DNA of 64,000 nucleotides from CAZHHH01 sp052400685 (GTDB lineage: Bacteria; Bacteroidota; Bacteroidia; Bacteroidales; Marinilabiliaceae): the NCBI GenBank assembly GCA_052400685.1, contig JBQTGJ010000007.1, one strand, 5' to 3'. The position numbers and the translations under genes were made by a program. The notes below the pieces were generated by a model, which was given only the letters and a program-made list of their open reading frames with translations, had not been told where the DNA came from and did no database searches. Of this stretch, positions 26,198 through 33,960 are shown piece after piece. Each line of letters opens with the position of its first letter. Position 1 is the first letter of the stretch.

Positions 26198-27337
26198 ATG
26201 GGTTACTCTAGTTTGTCAACTTTTGATTCAGACTTTGTTTCTACCATTACCGAAATGGCGCTAAAAAAGGGAGCTATTGATCTCGCCGGTAGTTATGCCA
26301 TTCATGATTCTTCGCTTCGCTGGTCAGAAGGGTTGTGTAATGATGAAACACAGCAACAGAATTGTTACATTCCGTATTACGGATTGCAACAACTGCGTCA
26401 TCAGATTTCCGTGCAGGGCGCTGCAACACGAGTGCATCGTTACGATCCGGAGACGGAGATAACGGTTACATCAGGTATTCATCAGTGTTTGTTTGCCACC
26501 ATGACGGCGGTGCTGCGTGAAGGAGATGAGGTGATATTATTTGAACCGGCTAATGAAGCTTATTTGTCCAATATTTTGTTGAGCGGTGCTCGTCCGGTTT
26601 ATATCTCATTGCAAGAGCCGGGGTTTACTGTGGATTGGGAGCAGGTGACCCGAATGATCACGCCCGACACACGGATGATTATTATCAGTACGCCGCATAA
26701 TCCTACCGGAGCTGTTTTTAATGAGTTGGATATGCTACGTCTGCAAAAAATTATTAATGGCACTAACATTATTGTGCTTAGTGATGAGAGTAATGAATTT
26801 TTGCTGGCCAATGAATTAGATCATCAAAGTGTTACTATGTACCCAAAAATTGCGGAACATAGCATTATTGTTAATAGCTTTGAAGGACTCTGCGATGCCA
26901 ATTGGTCTGTAGCTTACTGTGCTGCACCAGTGGCTATTTCAAATAAAATAAGGCAAGTTTTACGTATTACGGGAGAGCCTATTTATTCACCGCTTCAGCA
27001 GGCATTGGCTAATTGTTTGGCCGATCAAAAGAAGTGCCGCACTGTACGTGAACAGTTTATGAATAAGAAGGCTGAATTTATTCAGTTAATGGAGGCCCGT
27101 ACTAAATTTACCGCAGTAGAAGGGTTTGGAACAGCTTTTCAGCTGTTTGATTATGGAAACTTATCTGACGAAACCAGTAAAGATTTTGCACTGCGCATGC
27201 TTGAAGAGGCAGGTGTTGCTGTAGCTCCATACAGTGCATTCTATCACGAAAAACAAAAGAAAACTTTGCTTCGGTTTAATCTGGCCAGACCCCAACAGAT
27301 GCTGATGGAGGCCGTTGAAAAGTTAAGCCGTTTTTAA
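26198..27337 (+). CDS. Class I aminotransferase-fold protein lacking the catalytic lysine
   Basis: A 379-residue protein from ATG 26198 (an upstream TTG at 26129 would add 23 residues) aligning by eye to methionine/kynurenine-type aminotransferases such as YbdL. STPHNPTGAV (188-197, numbering from 26129) and the distal LLRFNLAR arginine are present. However, the block that should read SF(G/S)KT..TGWK with the PLP-binding lysine reads SFEGLCDANWS (250-260), and the DEVYE motif with its PLP-contacting tyrosine reads DESNE (219-223). The frame is intact and the surroundings well conserved. It is therefore probably a pseudoenzyme with a binding or regulatory role. It follows recO in the same direction. 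Confidence 0.8.
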   Translation: MGYSSLSTFDSDFVSTITEMALKKGAIDLAGSYAIHDSSLRWSEGLCNDETQQQNCYIPYYGLQQLRHQISVQGAATRVHRYDPETEITVTSGIHQCLFATMTAVLREGDEVILFEPANEAYLSNILLSGARPVYISLQEPGFTVDWEQVTRMITPDTRMIIISTPHNPTGAVFNELDMLRLQKIINGTNIIVLSDESNEFLLANELDHQSVTMYPKIAEHSIIVNSFEGLCDANWSVAYCAAPVAISNKIRQVLRITGEPIYSPLQQALANCLADQKKCRTVREQFMNKKAEFIQLMEARTKFTAVEGFGTAFQLFDYGNLSDETSKDFALRMLEEAGVAVAPYSAFYHEKQKKTLLRFNLARPQQMLMEAVEKLSRF

Positions 27338-27423
27338 TGTCAGACCTTTTTTGGTTTGTTAACTTGCAATTTTAGTTTAATTTTGCACCCCGTTACATTG
27401 TTATGTAATGATATCCTGTTTAT

Positions 27424-27495
27424 GGCCTCATAGTTCAAGGGATAGAACGGAAGTTTCCTAAACTTCAGATACAGGTTCGAGTCCTGTTGAGGCTA
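27424..27495 (+). tRNA. tRNA-Arg (CCT)
   Basis: A 72-nt cloverleaf: acceptor GGCCTCA with TGAGGCT, discriminator A, anticodon stem GAAGT/ACTTC around loop TTCCTAA giving anticodon CCT, and T-loop GGTTCGAGTCC. It reads AGG codons. Confidence 0.95.
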
Positions 27496-27496
27496 C

Positions 27497-27531
27497 AAAA
27501 AAAGGGAAGCGATTTTTCGCTTCCCTTTTTT
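27497..27531. terminator. Bidirectional terminator between tRNA-Arg and the betaine operon
   Basis: AAAAAAAGGGAAGCGA and TCGCTTCCCTTTTTTT make a near-perfect stem with A-run and T-run on either side. It serves the plus-strand tRNA and the minus-strand operon that ends at 27547. Confidence 0.88.
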
Positions 27532-27546
27532 TGTATTTATTTTATC

Positions 27547-28413
27547 TTATTTTTTGAACCATGCATCAATCATTTCTTTATTTGTTTGATACCATTTTCG
27601 GGCAGATTCATCTTCTTTGCCGGGGTTAGATTCAATAGCCAGCATGAGAGTTCCCAACTGCTCATCGTTCAGACGGAAATTTTTGAAGAAAGGAACCAGC
27701 TCAGGATGTGTTTCCGACCAGCCTTTAGTGGCAATAATTGAAATGGATTCGGCCTGACCCATTGTTCCTTTGGGATCCTCCAGTATTTTAAGGTCGTAGC
27801 GTGTGAATTTGGTGTGAGGTTTCCAGCCGGTCACTACAATCCACTCATTTTTATCATAAGCTCTTTTGAGTGACGCCAACATACCGGCTTCGCTGGAAGT
27901 AACGAGTTCATAATCCAGCGCATAATTTTCAATGACGTTCTGAGTGATGCTCATAATGCCTGCACCGGGATTAATTCCTGTAATTTTTCCTTCAAATTTA
28001 TCTTTTACGTCATTTAGCTCATCAATGGAATTGATGGTAACATATTTTGGAACGACAAGACCTAGTCTGCCATCATCATATACGGTCCCTACTTTTTCAA
28101 TTTTAGCGCCAAATTTGTCCATATAGGCTTTGTGTGTAATAGGTTCCCACACTTCCATGAAAATGTCGGCATCACCTTTTGCTACTGCAGCAAATACCGG
28201 AGCCACATCGGCATTGACCAGTTCAACTGAATAGCCTTTGTCCTCAAGAACCACTTTTGCAAGATGGGTATTGGCGATACATTCAATCCAGTTAACCATA
28301 GCAATGGTTAGCTTTTTGTTGTCGCCATCTTTTTTACCTGCGCCGGCACAGCTGTTTAAAAATAGTGCGAATGCCAATGTGAGGCTTGTTAATAGAGCTT
28401 TTCTTATTTTCAT
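27547..28413 (-). CDS. Glycine betaine/proline ABC transporter, substrate-binding lipoprotein
   Basis: A 288-residue OpuAC-type lipoprotein: signal peptide with lipobox FLNSC (Cys at about 22), then the two-lobe fold. KLTIAMVNWIECIANTHLAKVVLEDKG and DIFMEVWEPITHK supply Trp residues of the kind that form the aromatic cage for quaternary ammonium, and GWKPHTKF continues the site. It captures glycine betaine, proline betaine or carnitine for osmoprotection and delivers it to the permease encoded directly upstream (3 bp gap). It is the last gene of a four-gene minus-strand operon. Confidence 0.93.
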   Translation of the reverse strand: MKIRKALLTSLTLAFALFLNSCAGAGKKDGDNKKLTIAMVNWIECIANTHLAKVVLEDKGYSVELVNADVAPVFAAVAKGDADIFMEVWEPITHKAYMDKFGAKIEKVGTVYDDGRLGLVVPKYVTINSIDELNDVKDKFEGKITGINPGAGIMSITQNVIENYALDYELVTSSEAGMLASLKRAYDKNEWIVVTGWKPHTKFTRYDLKILEDPKGTMGQAESISIIATKGWSETHPELVPFFKNFRLNDEQLGTLMLAIESNPGKEDESARKWYQTNKEMIDAWFKK

Positions 28414-28416
28414 AAT

Positions 28417-29238
28417 TTAATTTGTTTTACGGTTTTTTCCTAAGTTTTGTGTAATACGATCCAGAATGATGGCAAGCAGAACTACTGCGAGTCCACTTTC
28501 GAAGCCGAGTCCGATACGTAACTGACTGATTCCTTGTAATACTATTTCGCCCAGACCTTTGGCCCCGATCATGCTGGCAATAACAACCATCGAAAGAGAC
28601 ATCATGATGGTTTGGTTAACGCCGGCCAAAATTGTGGGCATGGCTAACGGTAATTGTACTTTTATCAGAAGTTGTGATGGGGTTGCACCAAAGGCCCGGG
28701 TGGCTTCCACAATGTCTTCAGGCACCTGTTTTATGCCCAGCATTGTGAGCCTGACAACGGGAGGCATCGCAAAAATAATGGTGGCAAAAGCTCCGGGAAC
28801 GGTTCCCAATCCGAATAGCAGAACGGCGGGGATGAGATAGACAAATGCCGGCATGGTCTGCATAAAATCCAGAATGGGACGTATGGCATTGTTGGCCGCC
28901 TGACTTCTGGCACTCCAGATGCCAAGTGGTATTCCTGCCAGTAGCGCAACAAAGGCTGAGGCCAGTACCAACGCTAAGGTGAGCATGGTTTCTTCCCAAA
29001 ATCCGGTGAAATAGATGAATACTAATCCCAGGACGGTGAAAACAGCGTTTTTCCATCCGGTTTTCCAATAAGCAACCGCCGCAAAAAAGACGATAACAAG
29101 GTAGAATGGAATCCATAACCAAAATGTTTCAATGCCCCCGATGAGCGCGCTCATCACGGTGTTGATTCCGTCAAACAGTCCTGAGAAGTTTTCTGTCAGC
29201 CAATTAACGGCACTCTCAATATATTGTCCTACTATCAT
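28417..29238 (-). CDS. Glycine betaine/proline ABC transporter, permease
   Basis: A 273-residue inner-membrane permease of the OpuAB/ProW type. About six or seven membrane segments are seen. The cytoplasmic coupling motif EAARAFGA-like region reads EATRAFGATPSQLLIKVQLPLAMPTI, which docks on the ATPase. The start codon overlaps the stop of the ATPase gene by four bases (29235-29238), showing translational coupling. Confidence 0.93.
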   Translation of the reverse strand: MIVGQYIESAVNWLTENFSGLFDGINTVMSALIGGIETFWLWIPFYLVIVFFAAVAYWKTGWKNAVFTVLGLVFIYFTGFWEETMLTLALVLASAFVALLAGIPLGIWSARSQAANNAIRPILDFMQTMPAFVYLIPAVLLFGLGTVPGAFATIIFAMPPVVRLTMLGIKQVPEDIVEATRAFGATPSQLLIKVQLPLAMPTILAGVNQTIMMSLSMVVIASMIGAKGLGEIVLQGISQLRIGLGFESGLAVVLLAIILDRITQNLGKNRKTN

Positions 29239-30461
29239 AATTCAATGGCCTTTTGAATAATATCATTAATTTCTCCTTTATCTTTTCCTGTGGTCTCAGC
29301 AATGAGAGAGGTGGGCGTTACAATGCCCAGCAGGTGGTTTTCTTCGTTTACAACCGGTATGGGGAAGTTGGTGCGCGTGATGAGCGGCAGCATGTCTTCT
29401 ACCGTGGCATCGGGGCTCACTGTCATTACCGTTGTGTTTATGATGGATTCCAGACTTTTAACGCCTTCTTTTTTTAGCCTGGCGACCTCTTCTATTTTCA
29501 GATAACCTAAAAAAGTGCGGTTCGTTCGTACCACCGGTAGTTCTTTCAGATCGGTTTCACGCATCAGACGCAGAATTGTGGCTGGTCCATCCTTTGACAG
29601 ACGTGCCACACGAGGTTTTTTGAACATGATGGAGGTCGCTGTTATGATACGGCTTCGGTCTACATTTTCGACAAACGATTCGACATAATCGTTGGCAGGT
29701 GCTGTGATGATTTCTTCCGAAGTACCCGTCTGTACAATTTCTCCATCTTTCATGATGGCAATACGGTCGCCGAGTTTAATGGCTTCGTCCAGATCATGCG
29801 TGATGAAAAGAATCGTTTTTTTCATTTTTTCCTGAAGCAGTAATAGTTCATCCTGCATCTGCGACCGAATGAGCGGGTCAAGTGCCGAAAACGCCTCGTC
29901 CATGAGCAGTACTTCAGGCGCATTGGCAATCCCACGGGCCAGTCCCACTCGTTGCTGCATGCCTCCTGATAACTCATCGACTCTTTGGTGTTCATAGCCT
30001 TTCAGCCCAACCAGATCGATGGTTTCCATGGCTTTTTGATCACGTTCACTTTTCTTCATCCCTTTTATTTCCAGTCCGAAGGCGACATTGTTTAACACCG
30101 TGCGGTGCGGCAACAGGCCAAAATGCTGGAAAACCATGGCCAACCCTGAGCGTCGTATGTTTAGCAGCTCTTTTTCGGTCATGTTGGTTATTTCCTGATT
30201 GTTGACAAAGACTTGTCCTGCGGTGGGATTTATCAGGCGGTTGATGCATCTGAGCAGTGTTGATTTGCCACTGCCCGACAGACCCATGATCACAAATATT
30301 TCCCCTTCGTTGACGGTTATATTGGCATCTCTTACTGCAACATTACAACCGGTAGCCTTTAATATTTCAGCTTTACTTTTTCCTTCGCGAAGGAGTTTTA
30401 AAGCTTTGTGTTTTGATTTCCCAAAGATTAGAGAGAGGTTGTTTATCCTAATTTTTTCCAT
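29235..30461 (-). CDS. Glycine betaine/proline ABC transporter, ATP-binding subunit with CBS domains
   Basis: A 408-residue ProV/OpuAA-type ATPase. Walker A is GLSGSGKST, the signature LSGGMQQRVGLARGIA and Walker B VLLMDEAFSALDP, with the family-specific N-terminal extension (LSLIFGKSKHKALKLLREGKS). Two CBS domains occupy the C-terminus (about 280-408); in OpuA these sense ionic strength and nucleotides and gate transport under osmotic stress. It follows the outer-membrane protein gene after 8 bp. Confidence 0.95.
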   Translation of the reverse strand: MEKIRINNLSLIFGKSKHKALKLLREGKSKAEILKATGCNVAVRDANITVNEGEIFVIMGLSGSGKSTLLRCINRLINPTAGQVFVNNQEITNMTEKELLNIRRSGLAMVFQHFGLLPHRTVLNNVAFGLEIKGMKKSERDQKAMETIDLVGLKGYEHQRVDELSGGMQQRVGLARGIANAPEVLLMDEAFSALDPLIRSQMQDELLLLQEKMKKTILFITHDLDEAIKLGDRIAIMKDGEIVQTGTSEEIITAPANDYVESFVENVDRSRIITATSIMFKKPRVARLSKDGPATILRLMRETDLKELPVVRTNRTFLGYLKIEEVARLKKEGVKSLESIINTTVMTVSPDATVEDMLPLITRTNFPIPVVNEENHLLGIVTPTSLIAETTGKDKGEINDIIQKAIEL

Positions 30462-30469
30462 AAACTCTA

Positions 30470-31657
30470 TTAAAAGTAATAGCCAATATTTATATTAAAA
30501 CGTTTCATCCATTCTGCATCTGCATCACCGGCACCCATTCCGGCCCCAAAGGTGCTGTTAATCCATGGATGGTTTTTGCCCATGGCATAATCGATGTAAG
30601 TATAAATAGGGCCTGCTGAGACGAGCATTCCTGGCACAAATTGCTGCATGTCGTAAAAATCGTCGTCTATTTTATCCACCAAAGTATAGTCGGTATAAAT
30701 CTGAATGGCGTTGATGGGTCCCCATTCCACATTAAAGTTTTTGGCGATACCAGCGGAATAGACATTGGCTTTGGCTGCTACGTCGTAGGCCGAGCCATAG
30801 GCGCCCATTTGAATGATATCCAGTTTTTCGTTGTTATCTGAACGGGCTGCGTAATTATAATTAATCATAGAGCCTTTGAAGTCCCATCCCTGTCCCCAAG
30901 TTGCCTGCACATGGGCTGCAAAGGCTGTGCTTAGCTCTGATTTGTTGAGAACGCTGTTGTAGATGCCGCCGGCTTGTGCAGAAAGACCTACTTCTAAGGC
31001 GTCTGAAAGATGATAGGCCGCCCTGATATTTACCTGATTAAGTTCTCGTATGTGAGCCTCAACTTCAGTGGTTCCGATTTTTCCTGTACCTGGAGTTATA
31101 TCATAAGAATAACGGCCTGGGCCGCTGGCGCCATAGGTTACATCTCCGCCTGCAATGGGACCTTCCGGTTCGGCTTGACGAAAGTAGGCAAAACTCAGAT
31201 CCAGTTTATCGATCCCGTTATAGTCAAATTTTATTCCCATGTCGTAATCGTCTTCCAGACCAAAGTAATACTGTCCCTGGAACCACCATGAGTGCGATGC
31301 AAATTTTGTGATGCCGAAGGGAACCTGACTTACGCCGAGTTTCATATATAAATCGTCGGTAAATGCATATCCGAAGTAGCCATGGTGCATAAAATGAGTC
31401 CCAAAAGAGGGGTAGAAACGGTATTCAAAATTAAGGTCGATACCGCCGGCCGTGCCGCTGACATTCAGCCGCCAGGTGTCCCAGGTAAATTCTGGTTGTG
31501 TTTTGTTGTCAATCCAGCTTTTGCTGAAAATATTGTAGCGTACTGCGCCACCTATTTTAAATGAGGATTTTTCCTGGGCTGTGCCCAATAATCCGAATAA
31601 TCCAAATAAAAGTGTTAAGACTGATACTTTCAGTTGTTTTGTAATTTTCTTCTGCAT
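30470..31657 (-). CDS. Outer-membrane beta-barrel porin-like protein, first gene of the betaine operon
   Basis: A 395-residue protein from the ATG at 31657 (the frame extends 15 codons further upstream, but MQKKITKQLKVSVLTLL is a normal signal peptide start). The mature part is rich in alternating aromatic strands (SSFKIGGAVRYNIF, DLNFEYRFYPSFG, GIKFDYNGIDKLDLSFAYF) and ends in RFNINIGYYF with a terminal phenylalanine, as barrel proteins do. It precedes the ABC ATPase by 8 bp, so it probably lets betaine or related osmolytes cross the outer membrane. The porin family cannot be named with confidence. Confidence 0.8.
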   Translation of the reverse strand: MQKKITKQLKVSVLTLLFGLFGLLGTAQEKSSFKIGGAVRYNIFSKSWIDNKTQPEFTWDTWRLNVSGTAGGIDLNFEYRFYPSFGTHFMHHGYFGYAFTDDLYMKLGVSQVPFGITKFASHSWWFQGQYYFGLEDDYDMGIKFDYNGIDKLDLSFAYFRQAEPEGPIAGGDVTYGASGPGRYSYDITPGTGKIGTTEVEAHIRELNQVNIRAAYHLSDALEVGLSAQAGGIYNSVLNKSELSTAFAAHVQATWGQGWDFKGSMINYNYAARSDNNEKLDIIQMGAYGSAYDVAAKANVYSAGIAKNFNVEWGPINAIQIYTDYTLVDKIDDDFYDMQQFVPGMLVSAGPIYTYIDYAMGKNHPWINSTFGAGMGAGDADAEWMKRFNINIGYYF

Positions 31658-32433
31658 AAAATATTTGAATAGATTGTGGAGCAGTCGGGTCGGTATTTGC
31701 ACGTTTTACACGACAAATTTATTGGACTACAATTAATAACCGGAACTGCTGTATTAAATGAAAGTTATTTGTACATCTTCGTTCGTCACCTTGTGTTTCT
31801 CATTGTAGTGCTAGGTTATTTACGTTGAAGATATTGCGTTGTAAGCAAAATTGTAAATAAGCCTGAAACCCTGAGTCTCTTTACTGCTAAGTAATGATCA
31901 TACTCCAATTTTGAATAGGGAAAGAGTTGTTTGTAAAATAGTTTCAATACAACAAATATAAGCATATTTTACCGGTTTTCAAAATGGATAGTTAAATCGA
32001 GGCCGTATTTAGTGTTGTTAAATTATTGATAATTAGCAAATTTGTGTTAATTGCAAACCTGGTTATACTCCGGACCCTAACCGCATGTTATCTTTTGACA
32101 AAATAATTGTTCTATAGAATCTATTTATTCCAGCAGGTAATTTCAGGCGTTTAAGATAAAAACGTTGGATTGAAGGTTTCGATAGCATGAATAATATGAA
32201 TAAATTATTGTAAAAGAATGTCTTGAAAGAAAATATAAAGCAGGTGCCTTAATTTATAGATAAACTTTATTTATATGACTTTAGGAAATTAGCGGATGTT
32301 TGTAACCGAGTTCACAATTTACTTTTTGATTTCAGAATAGGTTTTTTGGATTAAGGGAAGTTTATGGTTGCTGCTATGTCTTGAAACAAAGCAGTTGGCA
32401 TTTTGTTCTTTAGGTGTTTTTAAATGTGTCGTT
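31658..32433. other. Intergenic region between divergent betaine operon and oxidoreductase
   Basis: About 775 bp without a credible gene; the frame at 32319-32648 on the minus strand is antisense to the oxidoreductase. The region carries the promoter for the betaine operon (next entry). The stretch 31740-32400 is AT-rich and shows no repeat or structured RNA that I recognise. Confidence 0.5.
31714..31721 (-). promoter_or_regulatory. Candidate -7 promoter element of the betaine operon
   Basis: TAAATTTG on the minus strand matches the Bacteroidota TAnnTTTG consensus and lies 57 bases before the start codon at 31657. No good -33 TTTG partner is present at the expected distance, so the call is tentative. 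Confidence 0.35.
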
Positions 32434-33456
32434 ATGGAATTAGGGATTGATAGCTTTGCGGCTGTAAATGTTAAAAACGAAGTCGAACGTCCAGCCGCAA
32501 GTATGGTTGAAATGGATCGCCTGCTGACGCGTATCGAATGGGCCGACAAGGTGGGGCTGGATGCTTTTGCCATTGGCGAACACCACCGTGAAGAATATCT
32601 GGATTCGGCTAATGCTGTTATTTTAGCAGCTGCTGCGGCACGAACCAAAAAAATAAGGTTGGTAAGTGCTGTAACAGTTCTTAGTGCTGCGGATCCGGTG
32701 CGTGTATTTCAACAATTTGCCACGCTTGATCTTATATCTCAGGGGCGGGTCGAGATTGTTGCCGGAAGGGGATCTTTTATTGATGCTTATTCTTTATTCG
32801 GGTTAAATTTAGATGATTATGATGCGTTGTTTGCTGAGAAACTTGATTTATTGCTGAAGATTCGTGATAACAGGACTATAACCTGGTCGGGGAGATTCAG
32901 AGCCGCTTTAAAGGAGCAGTCTGTTTTTCCACGCCCGGTTCAACAAAAAATGCCAATTTGGTTAGGAGTGGGTGGTACGCCAGCTTCGTTTGAACGCGCC
33001 GGAAGGCTTGGACTTCCTTTAATGGTGGCTGTTATAGGTGGTGAAACGCACCGGTTCAGGCCGCTCATTGATTTGTATCGTGAGGCTGGCGTTAAGGCTG
33101 GTTATTCGACCGACGATTTAAAGGTGGGGCTTCATTCATTGGGCTATGTTGCAACTAATAGTCAGGAGGCCATAGAGACGTTTTACCCGGGATACAAAAA
33201 GTCATTTACTAAAATTGGCCTGGAAAGAGGCTGGGGACCTGTAACACGAAATCATTTTGATTGGCAATGTGGTCCTAAAGGGGCTTTTCTAATAGGTAAT
33301 CCGGAGTTGGTCGCTGAGAAGATATTACGTCATAGCGAAGCTTTGGGTGGAATTTCAAGAGTGACTTTTCAAATGGATAGTGCCGGTTTAACCCACGAAC
33401 AAATTCTTCAGTCTATTACCTTGCTGGCCAGGGAAGTTAAACCTTTGGTGCAATAA
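32434..33456 (+). CDS. Luciferase-like (LLM) flavin-dependent oxidoreductase
   Basis: A 340-residue bacterial luciferase-fold monooxygenase from ATG 32434 (MELGIDSFAAV). The frame runs upstream to 32368 but that extension lacks family sequence. Motifs include the GEHHREEYLDS block, RVEIVAGRGSF (the GR-SF flavin-contact region), and IWLGVGGTPASFERAGRLGLPL. Such enzymes use FMNH2 or F420; this branch resembles uncharacterised FMN-type LLM proteins of the 340-residue class. The substrate is unknown. It is monocistronic, with no flavin reductase nearby. Confidence 0.88.
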   Translation: MELGIDSFAAVNVKNEVERPAASMVEMDRLLTRIEWADKVGLDAFAIGEHHREEYLDSANAVILAAAAARTKKIRLVSAVTVLSAADPVRVFQQFATLDLISQGRVEIVAGRGSFIDAYSLFGLNLDDYDALFAEKLDLLLKIRDNRTITWSGRFRAALKEQSVFPRPVQQKMPIWLGVGGTPASFERAGRLGLPLMVAVIGGETHRFRPLIDLYREAGVKAGYSTDDLKVGLHSLGYVATNSQEAIETFYPGYKKSFTKIGLERGWGPVTRNHFDWQCGPKGAFLIGNPELVAEKILRHSEALGGISRVTFQMDSAGLTHEQILQSITLLAREVKPLVQ

Positions 33457-33960
33457 CTAAATTTTTTGATGTTGGATGGTTGCGCGTTTTCTATAAAAAT
33501 GTGCGTCTATTGATGTGAATGATCGTTTTGGAAACGGTCTAATGAAATAAATGACGATTTCTTGCTGACGTTTTAGACGAAAGGAGGCGAAATTTATTTT
33601 ATACTGTTGCAGTACTAAAGCGCAGAAGCTTTTTAAACTGCATAAAAATAACGGGCCTCAGTTGCAACGCAGCTATGACCCGTTATCTCCTCTTTCTAAC
33701 CTCACTCCCTAACCTATAGCTTTTTTATAAAAAGACATTTTTCTGTTCGCAATAATCGTTCCTATTGATTGTGAATTGTTGCAAAAAAATAAATTTTAGA
33801 TTTTATTATTAATCACATTAAGTTTCTTGCTGACACTCGTCGGCGAAATAAAAGCAATTTTTACTAAATGTCAAGTTTTTTTTGATTTACTAAAAAAATG
33901 ATTTTAATAATTACTTGTTTTGTAAAAGGCAACCGATTGACAAAAAGCGATATCTGTTGA
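33457..33960. other. Convergent intergenic region
   Basis: The 3' flanks of the LLM gene (+) and the TonB receptor (-). It holds a probable terminator at 33648-33686. A stretch at 33571-33640 vaguely resembles the MITE-like family (GCGCAGAAGCTTTTTAAACT) but is too divergent to call. No gene seen. Confidence 0.5.
33648..33686 (-). terminator. Compound hairpin, probable terminator of the TonB receptor operon
   Basis: ATAACGGG at 33648-33655 pairs with CCCGTTAT at 33679-33686, and an inner stem AGCTGC/GCAACT is possible. On the minus strand it is followed by ATTTTTATG, consistent with termination of the operon ending at 33961, although the 275-bp distance is long. Confidence 0.5.
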
